Assembly: GCF_036346295.1 (NCBI RefSeq)
Contig: NZ_CP107819.1
Span: 3,844,001-3,908,000, forward strand
Origin: Streptomyces sp. NBC_00536
GTDB lineage: Bacteria > Actinomycetota > Actinomycetes > Streptomycetales > Streptomycetaceae
Reading direction: 5' to 3'
Length of the DNA: 64,000 nucleotides
Shown: piece by piece, positions 8,448 through 15,688 of the stretch
How positions within the stretch are numbered: position 1 is the stretch's first letter
Layout: every line of letters starts with the position of its first letter
Position numbers and translations under genes: made by a program
The notes under the pieces: model-generated
What the model saw: the letters and a program-made list of their open reading frames with translations, nothing else
Told to the model about the DNA's origin: nothing
Databases searched by the model: none

Positions 8448-8631
8448 CGAGTGCCTTTCCAATGGTCGATTGGAGCGCCGCAGCGACGGCGTCACTCGTG
8501 ACCACCTTGTACAGAACGGCCGCGAACGCACACGCCGCGATCGTGCCCATGGCGTATTCCGAAGTCGACATTCCCGCGTCCCCGCAACGGCCCCGCAGAG
8601 CCGACCGGACACGCGCCCACATGATCCTCAT
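8434..8631 (-). CDS. Flp/Tad-type pilin, DUF4244 family
   Basis: A 65-residue prepilin: basic leader MRIMWARVRSALRGRCGDAG, then MSTSEYAMGTIAACAFAAVL, with a Gly-Met processing junction followed five residues on by Glu in the helix, and a short C-terminal part ending in GKALDVPF. This matches DUF4244 proteins (M. tuberculosis Rv3656c) and resembles Flp major pilins, which polymerise into thin filaments. The ATG at 8629-8631 has an ideal GGAGG 6 bases upstream, the best ribosome site of the operon, as expected for the most abundant subunit. No prepilin peptidase gene lies in the window, so processing must depend on one elsewhere. Confidence 0.9.
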   Translation of the reverse strand: MRIMWARVRSALRGRCGDAGMSTSEYAMGTIAACAFAAVLYKVVTSDAVAAALQSTIGKALDVPF

Positions 8632-8667
8632 GACAACCTCCTGTGAATTTACGTTCCTGATGTGATT

Positions 8668-9465
8668 TCAGTTGCCGGAGAGGCCGGAGAGGAGACCGGA
8701 AGCCATTCCGATCACCACCGGAGCCACCCCCACGGAGAGAAAGGCGGGGAGGAAACACAGCCCGACCGGGGCGGTGATGAGCACCGAGACCCGCTGCGCC
8801 CTGGCCCCGGCCCGCCGAGCCCGGTCCTCGCGCAGCGCCGTCGCCAGCCGGGACACCGGCTCCGCCGCGGGCGCCCCCGTCCGCGCGGCCCGGTCCAGAC
8901 ACTCGGCGAGCGCCCGGGCGTCCGGTATCCGCGCCAACCTGCCCCACGCGTCCCCCGGTTCACCGCCGAGCCGCAGCTCCGCCCCGGCCAGGGCCAGCCG
9001 CTCGCCCACCGGCCCGCCCAGCGACTCCCCGACCACCTCGGCCGCCTCCACCGGCCCGGCTCCGGCCGCCAGGCACGCGGCCAGCAGATCCGCGGCGAAC
9101 GGCAGTTGGCGCGCGGCCTCCCGCGGGTCCTCCCCGGGCGATGCCCGCACCCTGCACTGCCACCTGCGCACCCCGAAGGCCGCCGCGCACCCTGCCGCCG
9201 CGCCCGCGACCCCACCGACCAGGACCCACCCGGCCAGCAGCGCCGCGACCGGCCCCGCCCACCCGGCCACCGCACCCCGGAGCCGGAAACCGATCACGGG
9301 TCCCCGGCGCACCGGGACCACCGCGAGGAGGGCCCCGAGCCGACGCCGGGCCGCCCGCTCCCGGACCCGCGCGCCCAGCGCCGACCCCAGGCACATCACC
9401 GCCCCCGCGAGGCAGAGCGCCGTCCCCAGCCTGTGGACGGTGAACCCGGCGCCGAATCCCGCCAT
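8668..9465 (-). CDS. TadC-like type II/IV secretion inner-membrane protein
   Basis: About 265 residues with the GspF/TadC layout: two or three membrane segments near the N-terminus (GTALCLAGAVMCLGSAL; VAALLAGWVLVGGVAG), then a cytoplasmic helical domain (LPFAADLLAACLAAG, GESLGGPVGERL, RIPDARALAECLDRA) and a C-terminal membrane pair (ITAPVGLCFLPAFLSVG, VVIGMASGLLSG). It should form the platform on which the TadA ATPase acts. The ATG at 9465 has GAGGGG about 10 bases upstream. A GTG at 9483 overlapping the previous stop as GTGA is an alternative, but the purine run would then be too close. M. tuberculosis counterpart: Rv3657c. Confidence 0.85.
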   Translation of the reverse strand: MAGFGAGFTVHRLGTALCLAGAVMCLGSALGARVRERAARRRLGALLAVVPVRRGPVIGFRLRGAVAGWAGPVAALLAGWVLVGGVAGAAAGCAAAFGVRRWQCRVRASPGEDPREAARQLPFAADLLAACLAAGAGPVEAAEVVGESLGGPVGERLALAGAELRLGGEPGDAWGRLARIPDARALAECLDRAARTGAPAAEPVSRLATALREDRARRAGARAQRVSVLITAPVGLCFLPAFLSVGVAPVVIGMASGLLSGLSGN

Positions 9466-9479
9466 ACCCGCCACGCCCC

Positions 9480-10367
9480 TCACCCCTCCCCCGCCCGCAT
9501 CAGCCGCCGGCACCACAGCAGCCCCAGCGCCTCCAGGACCCCGCCCACCGCCAGGCACCCCAGCCCCAGCGGTGTGTGCAGCAGCACCCGCACCGGGTCG
9601 GCCCCCATGGCGGTCCCCATCAGCAGCCCGACCATCGGCAACAGCGCGAGCACCACCGCGGTGGACCGCGCCCCCGCCAGCTGGGCCCGCAGCGACTCCT
9701 CCCGGTCGCGCTCCGCCCGCAACGCCCCCTCCAGCCGCTCCAGCCCGGCCGCCAGCCCCGCACCGCCGTCCAGCGACACCCGCCAGCAGGCGGCCATCCC
9801 GGCCAGCCCCTCCGCACCCGGCTCCCGGGCCGCCAGCCGCAGCGCCCCGGCCACGTCCCCGCCGAACGCCGCCGCCGCCAGCAGCCCCGTCTCCGCCGCA
9901 CCGGGACCTCCCGGTCCGGCCACCGTCCGGCGCATCGCCGCCGTCAGCGCCTGCCCCGGCTGCGCCCCGGAACGCAGCTCCCCCACCACGGCCCCGCACA
10001 GGGCCACCACCTCCGCGGCCCGCGCCTCCCGGGCCCGGGCCCGCCGCCGGACCCGCAGCAGCCTCCGTACCAACGGCACCGCCACGGCGCCCACGACGAG
10101 CGGGATCACCGACCCGCCCAGCACGGCGAGGACCAGCCCGGCCGCCAGCGCGCCCCACTCCGGCCCGCGTGCCGCCCGTACCCGCACCGCGGCGGCCAGC
10201 CGCTCCCACGGCACCGGCCCGCCCGGGGCCACCGGCCCCGCTCCGGCCAGCAACAGCCGGGCCCGCCGGGGCCCTTGGTCACCCCCGGCCAGCAGCCAGG
10301 CGGCCACCCCGGTACAGAGCGCCGCGGCGAACACCGGAGCCGACACCAGCGGTGCCCCCGCGCTCAC
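9480..10367 (-). CDS. TadB-like type II/IV secretion inner-membrane protein
   Basis: 295 residues, GspF/TadB family. N-terminal membrane segments (VFAAALCTGVAAWLLAGG, WGALAAGLVLAVLGG), a cytoplasmic domain with EVVALCGAVVGELRSGAQPGQAL and GLAGMAACWRVSLDGGAGLA, and a C-terminal membrane pair (VLALLPMVGLLMG, LGCLAVGGVLEALG). The GTG start (10365-10367) overlaps the tadA stop as GTGA and has GGGAGGGA 5 bases upstream, so it is coupled to the ATPase. It would form the inner-membrane platform with the TadC-like protein. A longer reading starting at 10661 runs through tadA in another frame and is rejected. Confidence 0.87.
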   Translation of the reverse strand: MSAGAPLVSAPVFAAALCTGVAAWLLAGGDQGPRRARLLLAGAGPVAPGGPVPWERLAAAVRVRAARGPEWGALAAGLVLAVLGGSVIPLVVGAVAVPLVRRLLRVRRRARAREARAAEVVALCGAVVGELRSGAQPGQALTAAMRRTVAGPGGPGAAETGLLAAAAFGGDVAGALRLAAREPGAEGLAGMAACWRVSLDGGAGLAAGLERLEGALRAERDREESLRAQLAGARSTAVVLALLPMVGLLMGTAMGADPVRVLLHTPLGLGCLAVGGVLEALGLLWCRRLMRAGEG

Positions 10368-11512
10368 CGGATCCCTCCCAGCAGCGGGCGCAGCCGCTCC
10401 CAGCCCGCCTCGCGGACGAAGCCCCGCGCACCCCAGCGCAACGCCGGTACCGTCACCACCAGTCCGGCGGCATCCCGCTCCAGCACGTGCACCTCGGCCA
10501 CCCGCCGCTGCCCGCCCCGGTCCCGGACCAGATGGATCACCAGCGTCAGCGCGGCCGCCAACTGGCTGTGCAGGGCGGCCCGGTCGAGCCCGGCGGCGCT
10601 CCCGAGCGCCTCCATCCGGGCCGGCACGTGCGCGGCGGCATTCGCATGGACCGTCCCGCACCCGCCCTCGTGCCCGGTGTTCAGCGCGGCCAGCAGATCC
10701 GCCACCTCGGGCCCCCGCACCTCACCCACCACCAGCCGGTCCGGCCGCATCCGCAGCGCCTGGCGGACCAGATCCGCCAGGGTGACCAGGCCCGCGCCCT
10801 CCTGGTTCGCGGGCCGGGCCTCCAGCCGCACCACGTGGGGATGGTCGGGGCGCAGCTCGGCCGAGTCCTCGGCCAGCACGATCCGCTCACCCGGCCCGAC
10901 CAGCCCAAGCAACGCGCTGAGCAGCGTGGTCTTCCCGGTTCCGGTGCCCCCGGACACCAGGAACGAGAGCCGGGCCTCGACCAGCGCCCGGAGCAGCCGC
11001 TGGCCACCCGGGGGCAGCGTCCCCGCGGCCACCAGCTCCTCCAGGGTGAACGCCCGCGGCCGCACCACCCGCAACGACAGGCAGGCCGACCCCACGGAGA
11101 CCGGCGGGAGCACCGCGTGCAGCCGGGTCCCGTCCGGCAGCCGCGCGTCCACCCAGGGCCGCGCGTCGTCCAGCCGACGGCCCGCGACGGCGGCCAGCCG
11201 CTGCGCGAGCCTGCGCACCGCCTCCGCGTCCGCGAAGGTCACGGAGGTCAGCTCCAGCCCCCCGCCCCGGTCCACCCACACCCGGTCGGGCGCCGCCACC
11301 AGGACGTCCGTCACCCCGGGGTCGGCCAGCAGCGCCTCCAGTGGGCCCGCGCCGACCAGCTCGCACCGCAACTCCTCGGCCGCGCCCAGCACTTCCGCGT
11401 CCCCCAGCAGGCGCCCCTGGGCCCGCAGCGCCGCCGCCACCCGGGCCGGGGTCGGCTCGGCCCCGCTCTCGGCGAGCCGCTGGCGCACCGCGTCCAGCAG
11501 CCCCGCGCTCAT
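10364..11512 (-). CDS. TadA/CpaF-type secretion ATPase
   Basis: A 382-residue hexameric traffic ATPase that powers pilus assembly or secretion. Motifs: Walker A GGTGTGKTT (about residue 195), acidic Asp box LAEDSAELRP, Walker B RLVVGEVRG, and the His box TGHEGGCGTVHAN, all intact. The N-terminal domain (about 1-150) carries LVGAGPLEALLADPGVTDVLV, typical of CpaF. It is the ATPase of the actinobacterial helicase/secretion neighbourhood (M. tuberculosis Rv3659c). Start ATG overlaps the CpaE-like stop (ATGA, 11509-11512). Confidence 0.95.
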   Translation of the reverse strand: MSAGLLDAVRQRLAESGAEPTPARVAAALRAQGRLLGDAEVLGAAEELRCELVGAGPLEALLADPGVTDVLVAAPDRVWVDRGGGLELTSVTFADAEAVRRLAQRLAAVAGRRLDDARPWVDARLPDGTRLHAVLPPVSVGSACLSLRVVRPRAFTLEELVAAGTLPPGGQRLLRALVEARLSFLVSGGTGTGKTTLLSALLGLVGPGERIVLAEDSAELRPDHPHVVRLEARPANQEGAGLVTLADLVRQALRMRPDRLVVGEVRGPEVADLLAALNTGHEGGCGTVHANAAAHVPARMEALGSAAGLDRAALHSQLAAALTLVIHLVRDRGGQRRVAEVHVLERDAAGLVVTVPALRWGARGFVREAGWERLRPLLGGIR

Positions 11513-12864
11513 ACCGACACCCCCTGACCGGAAGGCGCGAGCGCCCGCTCCCAGAAGCCGTCGCAGAACCGGGCCAGCGCGCCCCGGACCCGGGTCCCCG
11601 GTGTCTCCCCCTCGGCCACCCGCCCCGGCAGCCCCACTTCCAGCGGCACCTCCCCGGCCAGCGGCACCCGCAGCAGCGCAGCCACCTCCTCGGCGTCCAG
11701 CCCGCCGGGGAGCCTCCCCCGGACCACCACCCGCACGTCCCCGGCCACCATCCGGACCCCGGCCGCCACCCGCCCGGCGGCGGCCACGGCCCGCAGCTCG
11801 CCCGGCACCACGAGCAGCACCAGGTCCAGCTGGGCCAGCACCTCGCCCACCGCCTCGTCCACCCGCCGGGGCAGGTCGACCACCACCACCCCGCCTCGAC
11901 GCCGCGCTGCGGCGACCACGGACCGGATGGCCGCGGGCGGCACCACCACCCGGTCCCCGCGGTCCCAGCTGAGCACCCGCAGCGCATGCAGTTCCGGCAG
12001 CGACTCCGCCAGCGCGTCGGCACCGACCCGGCCCCGCGAGCCCGCGAAGTCCGGCCAGCGCAGCCCCTCCGCGCCCTCACCCCCGAGCAGCACGTCCATA
12101 CCGCCGCCCAGCGGGTCGCCGTCGATGAGGAGGGTCCGCTCCCCGGAGGCGGCGGCCCGCACCGCCAGGGCGCAGGCGAGCGTGGACGCCCCGGCCCCAC
12201 CGCTCCCACCGATCACCCCGACCGTGAGCGCGGGCCGTCCGGCGCCTTCCACGACATCGGCGATCCGGTCGACGAGCCTGCTCTCGGCGTCCGGGAGCCG
12301 CAGCACCTCCTCGGCCCCGATCTCCACCGCCCGCTGCCACACCCGGGGGTCGTCCAGGTCCCGCCCGACGAGGAACACCCCGTCCCTGCGGGGCGCACCG
12401 CGCACCCGCCGGGCGGCGTCGTCCCCGACCAGGACGAGCGGCGCGGTCTCCCAGTCGACACCCCCGCCCCCGCGAGAGCCCCAACCGGAGCCGCCGCCGC
12501 GTGTCCCGCCACCTCGATCGGCCCCGTCGGCCCGGTCGGCCTCCTCGACCCCCTCGGCCTCACCGGACCCCGTGGCCCACGCCGTTCCGCTGTGCTCCGG
12601 CACGGAGTGGTCCACATGCGGCTCGGCCCCCGCGGCGGCGCACAGCCGCAGCAGGTCGTCGAGCAGCAGCGGATCCTCCGTGATGATCAGCGGCCGCCCA
12701 CCGGCCGGCGGACCGACCGACGGTCCGGCCACCACCCCCGCCACAGCCCGCGCCATCGGTCCCACCGCAGCCCGCCCCGTCGGTCCGGCCGTCGGTCCAC
12801 CCACCGACCCCGTCATCGGACCCGCCATCGCCCCGGCCATCGATCCTGCGAACGATCCAGCCAT
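11509..12864 (-). CDS. CpaE-like MinD/ParA-family protein (septum-site determining annotation)
   Basis: 451 residues. After a ~58-residue low-complexity head of repeated MAG/GP-type units comes a receiver-like segment (RPLIITEDPLLLDDLLRLC), a Gly/Asp-rich linker, and a MinD/ParA ATPase domain with the deviant Walker A GGSGGAGASTL. That P-loop has Ala-Ser where ParA/MinD have Lys-Thr, so nucleotide hydrolysis may be lost; GERTLLIDGDPLGGGMD and VVVDLPRR follow the family. In Caulobacter CpaE places the pilus machinery at the pole. It leads the Tad operon (M. tuberculosis Rv3660c, sometimes called septum site-determining protein). The ATG at 12862-12864 is preferred; GTG at 12873 is three codons upstream. 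Confidence 0.9.
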   Translation of the reverse strand: MAGSFAGSMAGAMAGPMTGSVGGPTAGPTGRAAVGPMARAVAGVVAGPSVGPPAGGRPLIITEDPLLLDDLLRLCAAAGAEPHVDHSVPEHSGTAWATGSGEAEGVEEADRADGADRGGGTRGGGSGWGSRGGGGVDWETAPLVLVGDDAARRVRGAPRRDGVFLVGRDLDDPRVWQRAVEIGAEEVLRLPDAESRLVDRIADVVEGAGRPALTVGVIGGSGGAGASTLACALAVRAAASGERTLLIDGDPLGGGMDVLLGGEGAEGLRWPDFAGSRGRVGADALAESLPELHALRVLSWDRGDRVVVPPAAIRSVVAAARRRGGVVVVDLPRRVDEAVGEVLAQLDLVLLVVPGELRAVAAAGRVAAGVRMVAGDVRVVVRGRLPGGLDAEEVAALLRVPLAGEVPLEVGLPGRVAEGETPGTRVRGALARFCDGFWERALAPSGQGVSV

Positions 12865-13157
12865 GATCTCCACCCCTTTCTCACCGCAAATCCCGGGCCG
12901 TGGACTTCACGCCCGGAATCACCGTGCGGCGATGAGGGGAAATCAAGTGGATCTTGCTCGAAAACTGTGGACAGGAACTCGCCTGTGAATAACTCCGCCA
13001 CCCACATGGATGAGTTCCAGAGCGCGCCGGAACAACTACACAGCGTCACGCGTCTGAGAGGGAGAGGGCCTTCGCCACGCAGGCCCACCGAGCAAGGGGG
13101 CCAGAGGAATGATCACTTGGGGCCGAAGGCAGGGACGCAAACCGCGTCCGGACATGC

Positions 13158-13192
13158 GACGACCCCCGCCGGGGGGGAGAGCGGGGGTCGTC
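13158..13192. terminator. 12-bp perfect hairpin, terminator or leader structure
   Basis: GACGACCCCCGC (13158-13169) and GCGGGGGTCGTC (13181-13192) pair perfectly around an 11-base G-rich loop. There is no U tract. Since both flanking genes are divergent, it more likely ends an upstream or antisense transcript, or forms a leader hairpin, than terminates either gene. Confidence 0.55.
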
Positions 13193-13327
13193 CCCACGGT
13201 CCGACTCGGGGGGGGAGGAGCCAGACCGGGTTAGCACGGTCGCGAACGATCCGTGACTTCCATGGTGTACCCGAGAGCCTTCTCAGGCAAACCCACGCGC
13301 CACACCTTACGCCGAATGGTGGGCGCA

Positions 13328-13333
13328 TATGCT
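13328..13333 (+). promoter_or_regulatory. Putative -10 box of a leaderless HAD transcript
   Basis: TATGCT ends 6 bases before the GTG at 13340, the spacing expected if transcription starts at the start codon. No clear -35. Confidence 0.45.
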
Positions 13334-13339
13334 CGGGGC

Positions 13340-14203
13340 GTGGAAAATCAGCCCTTGCCGCACTCCTTGCCTCGCACCGCTGCCTTCTTCGACCTGGACA
13401 AGACGGTCATTGCGAAGTCGAGCACGCTGACGTTCAGCAAGTCCTTCTACCAGGGCGGCCTGATCAACCGGCGAGCGGTGCTGCGCACCGCGTACACCCA
13501 GTTCATCTTCCTGGCCGGCGGCGCCGACCACGATCAGATGGAGCGGATGCGGGAGTACCTCTCCGCGCTCTGCAAGGGGTGGAACGTGCAGCAGGTCCGG
13601 GAGATCGTCGCCGAAGCCCTGCACGACCTCATCGACCCGATCATCTACGACGAGGCCGCCTCCCTCATCGAGGCCCATCACACCGCGGGCCGTGATGTGG
13701 TGATCGTGTCCACCTCCGGCGCGGAAGTGGTCGAGCCGATCGGCGAGATGCTCGGCGCCGACCGGGTCGTCGCCACGCGCATGGTGGTCGGCGAGGACGG
13801 CTGCTTCACGGGCGAGATCGAGTACTACGCCTACGGGCCCACCAAGGCCGAAGCCGTAAGGGAGTTGGCCGAGTCCGAGGGCTACGACCTCGCGCGCTGC
13901 TATGCCTACAGCGACTCGGCGACGGACGTCCCGATGCTGGAGGCCGTGGGCCACCCGCACGCGGTCAACCCCGACCGAGCGCTGCGCCGCGAGGCGCTCG
14001 CGCGCGAGTGGCCGGTCCTGGTCTTCAACCGACCCGTCCGGCTCAAGCAGCGGCTGCCCGGGCTCTCCATGCCCGCACGCCCCGCGCTGATCGCGGCGGC
14101 GGCCGTCGGCGCGGCCGCGGTCACGGCGGGCCTGGTCTGGTACGCCAGCCGCCGCCGGGCGAACGCCGTGAACGCCCTCGCGGCGGTCACCGGCACCGCC
14201 TGA
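13340..14203 (+). CDS. HAD-superfamily subclass IB phosphatase with C-terminal membrane anchor
   Basis: 287 residues. Motif I AFFDLDKTVI supplies the nucleophile Asp and acid/base Asp, motif II is VIVSTSGAEVV, and motifs III/IV are GPTKAEAV and CYAYSDSATDVPMLE. This is the SerB-like IB type; the substrate is unknown, though phosphoserine or a lipid-phosphate are plausible. A hydrophobic helix near the C-terminus (ALIAAAAVGAAAVTAGLVWYA) followed by RRR suggests membrane anchoring. The GTG at 13340 (VENQPLP) is chosen by homology of the N-terminus; an in-frame ATG at 13316 has no ribosome site. It is the counterpart of Rv3661 beside the mycobacterial Tad genes. The final 15 bp with the stop are duplicated downstream. 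Confidence 0.92.
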   Translation: MENQPLPHSLPRTAAFFDLDKTVIAKSSTLTFSKSFYQGGLINRRAVLRTAYTQFIFLAGGADHDQMERMREYLSALCKGWNVQQVREIVAEALHDLIDPIIYDEAASLIEAHHTAGRDVVIVSTSGAEVVEPIGEMLGADRVVATRMVVGEDGCFTGEIEYYAYGPTKAEAVRELAESEGYDLARCYAYSDSATDVPMLEAVGHPHAVNPDRALRREALAREWPVLVFNRPVRLKQRLPGLSMPARPALIAAAAVGAAAVTAGLVWYASRRRANAVNALAAVTGTA

Positions 14204-14226
14204 ACCGGCACCGCCTGAACCGGCAC
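14189..14226. repeat. 15-bp tandem repeat duplicating the HAD stop codon
   Basis: ACCGGCACCGCCTGA is present at 14189-14203 and 14204-14218 with a third partial copy (ACCGGCAC) to 14226. The first copy is the last coding block of the HAD gene including its TGA. Confidence 0.95.
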
Positions 14227-14691
14227 GGACCGGAACCGGCACGAAACCGCCCGCCCCGGACCACCCCACACGGCCCCTGACCAGCGCCGACACACCCACC
14301 GACGCGCCCTGTCCGATTCACTCCACTACGTCCCGGAAAGTAAAGAAGTGGGGCCAGGGGTTCCGCTTACCTCGGAAGCGGGGTACAAATGAGTCAACGG
14401 CCCGCGAGACCAAAGAACATCCGAGAGGATCATCTTTAACCGCAGTAAGGCCCACGGACCGAGCAAAATGCATGAACGCCGAGCACCCACGCGACGTCGA
14501 CCCGTCGATTACGGGCCAGCCGCACCAGGTGACGGGCAGAGTTCCCGACCTGATGGGCAATCTTCGAGGACGCTTGGTAACTGGGCGTAAATGCCAGCGG
14601 CGACACCAAAGCAAGACGGTGTCGCCGCATCCCTTTGCCCCGCCGAGTCGCCCCGAGTCGCCCCGCCCCTTCGCCCGGCCCCTTGGCCGCG
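14204..14691. other. 488-bp spacer with a lower-GC island, no firm gene
   Basis: Between about 14318 and 14600 GC drops (CGGAAAGTAAAGAAGTGG, TTTAACCGCAGTAAGGC). Short readings exist on both strands, for example a plus-strand ATG at 14473 and a minus-strand reading ending in SVRGPYCG, but neither shows steady third-position GC bias or a ribosome site. A terminator-like hairpin for the minus-strand Fic gene lies at 14597-14628. The rest may be a promoter region, a small RNA or decayed DNA. Confidence 0.5.
14597..14628 (-). terminator. Hairpin terminator downstream of the Fic-like gene
   Basis: GCGGCGACACC and GGTGTCGCCGC form an 11-bp perfect stem with a 10-base loop, 64 bases after the minus-strand stop. 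The following minus-strand sequence TGGCATTTACG is only mildly U-rich. Confidence 0.7.
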
Positions 14692-15579
14692 TCAGGCGGC
14701 GCCGCGCTGCAGCGCCTCGCACACCGCCGTCGACTCGCGGACACCCAGTTCGACCGCCCGGCCGCAGTGCGCGATCCAGGCCGCCATCCCCTCCGGAGTC
14801 CCGGACACGTACCCCTCGAAGGCCGCCAGGTACGCCGCCCGGCCCTGCTCCGCGTGACCGACCTCCGCCGGGCAGATCGCCTTCGGGTCGAGGCCGCTGT
14901 TGATGAGCACGATCCGCTCGGCCGCCCGCGCGACCAGGCCGTTGTACGAACCGAACGGCCGCAGGGCCAGCAGTTCGCCGTGCACTACCGCCGCGGTGAC
15001 CAGCGCCGGGGCCGAACTCCCTCCGATGATCAGCCCGGACAGCCCCTCCAGCCGCCCCGCGACCTCTTGCGCGTCCGGCAGCGGCAGTTCCACCAGCGGC
15101 TCGTCCACCGGCTCACCGGCCAGCCGCGGCCGCCCCACGGTGTCCGCGGCGATCCCGTCGGCGCCCGGAGCGGAACCGGAAGCCGCGGCCGAGCCCGCAC
15201 CCGCGCCCGTACCCGTCCTCACCTGCCCCACCGCCACCAGGTGCAGCCGTGCCAGCACCCGCATCGGCGACTGCCGCCAGATGCTCAGCAGCTGCCCGGC
15301 CTCGGCGGTGAGCCGCAGCGCCGCGCCCACGGTCCGCGCCTGCTCCTCCGAGCCGAAGTCACTGCGCCGCCGCACCTCTTCCAGCGCCCAGTCCGCCCCG
15401 GACAGCGCCGCGCTCCCGCGGGCCGCGCGCAGCGCGGCCTCCGAGGTGATCTCCCCGGCGCGACGGCGCATCACCCGGTGCCCGTAGACCCGGTCCACGG
15501 CCTTGCGTACGGAGTCCACCGCCTCCGGAACACCGGGGAGCGAGGTCAGGGCGGCCAGCGGGTCAGAAGCGCTACTCAT
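14692..15579 (-). CDS. Fic-domain-like protein with a degenerate active-site motif
   Basis: 295 residues, often annotated as an oxidoreductase or Fic protein in Streptomyces. The helical layout resembles Fic/Doc: an inhibitory-like helix region (GSAALSGADWALEEVRRR), then the active-site segment. The Fic consensus HPFxxGNGR reads LRPFGSYNGLVARA here: the catalytic His is Arg and the anion-binding GNGR is not kept, so AMP transfer is unlikely. An Ala/Gly-rich insertion lies at about residues 130-165. The ATG at 15577-15579 gives the family N-terminus MSSASDP; no ribosome site is seen and TAGGCT lies 8 bases upstream, which suggests a leaderless mRNA. Role unknown. Confidence 0.8.
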   Translation of the reverse strand: MSSASDPLAALTSLPGVPEAVDSVRKAVDRVYGHRVMRRRAGEITSEAALRAARGSAALSGADWALEEVRRRSDFGSEEQARTVGAALRLTAEAGQLLSIWRQSPMRVLARLHLVAVGQVRTGTGAGAGSAAASGSAPGADGIAADTVGRPRLAGEPVDEPLVELPLPDAQEVAGRLEGLSGLIIGGSSAPALVTAAVVHGELLALRPFGSYNGLVARAAERIVLINSGLDPKAICPAEVGHAEQGRAAYLAAFEGYVSGTPEGMAAWIAHCGRAVELGVRESTAVCEALQRGAA

Positions 15580-15587
15580 AAGTAGGG

Positions 15588-15593
15588 AGCCTA
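15588..15593 (-). promoter_or_regulatory. Putative -10 box, leaderless Fic-like gene
   Basis: TAGGCT on the minus strand, 8 bases before the ATG at 15579. Confidence 0.5.
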
Positions 15594-15674
15594 CGCACTG
15601 CCCACCCATAGCACCGACCCCTCCTTGGAGTGGCCTTCTTCACTCACACCGACCACACCAAGCGACCGAGCGGC

Positions 15675-15680
15675 TACGCT
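15675..15680 (+). promoter_or_regulatory. Putative -10 box, leaderless CooC-like gene
   Basis: TACGCT ends 8 bases before the ATG at 15689; no ribosome site is present between them. Confidence 0.45.
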
Positions 15681-15688
15681 TGGTGAAC

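Larger units (their letters stand above)
12865..13339. other. Divergent spacer between the Tad operon and the HAD gene
   Basis: 475 bp with no credible gene. It is less GC-rich than the flanks near 12930-13060, and should hold the Tad operon promoter (minus strand) and the HAD promoter (plus). A strong hairpin lies at 13158-13192. Weak ORFs in both directions lack codon bias. Confidence 0.6.

Noticed and set aside
8668..10209. A continuous ORF of 513 codons spanning TadC and TadB
   Set aside because: Its first half runs out of frame through tadB; the coding frame changes at the GTGA junction (9480-9483), so two proteins are present, not a fusion.
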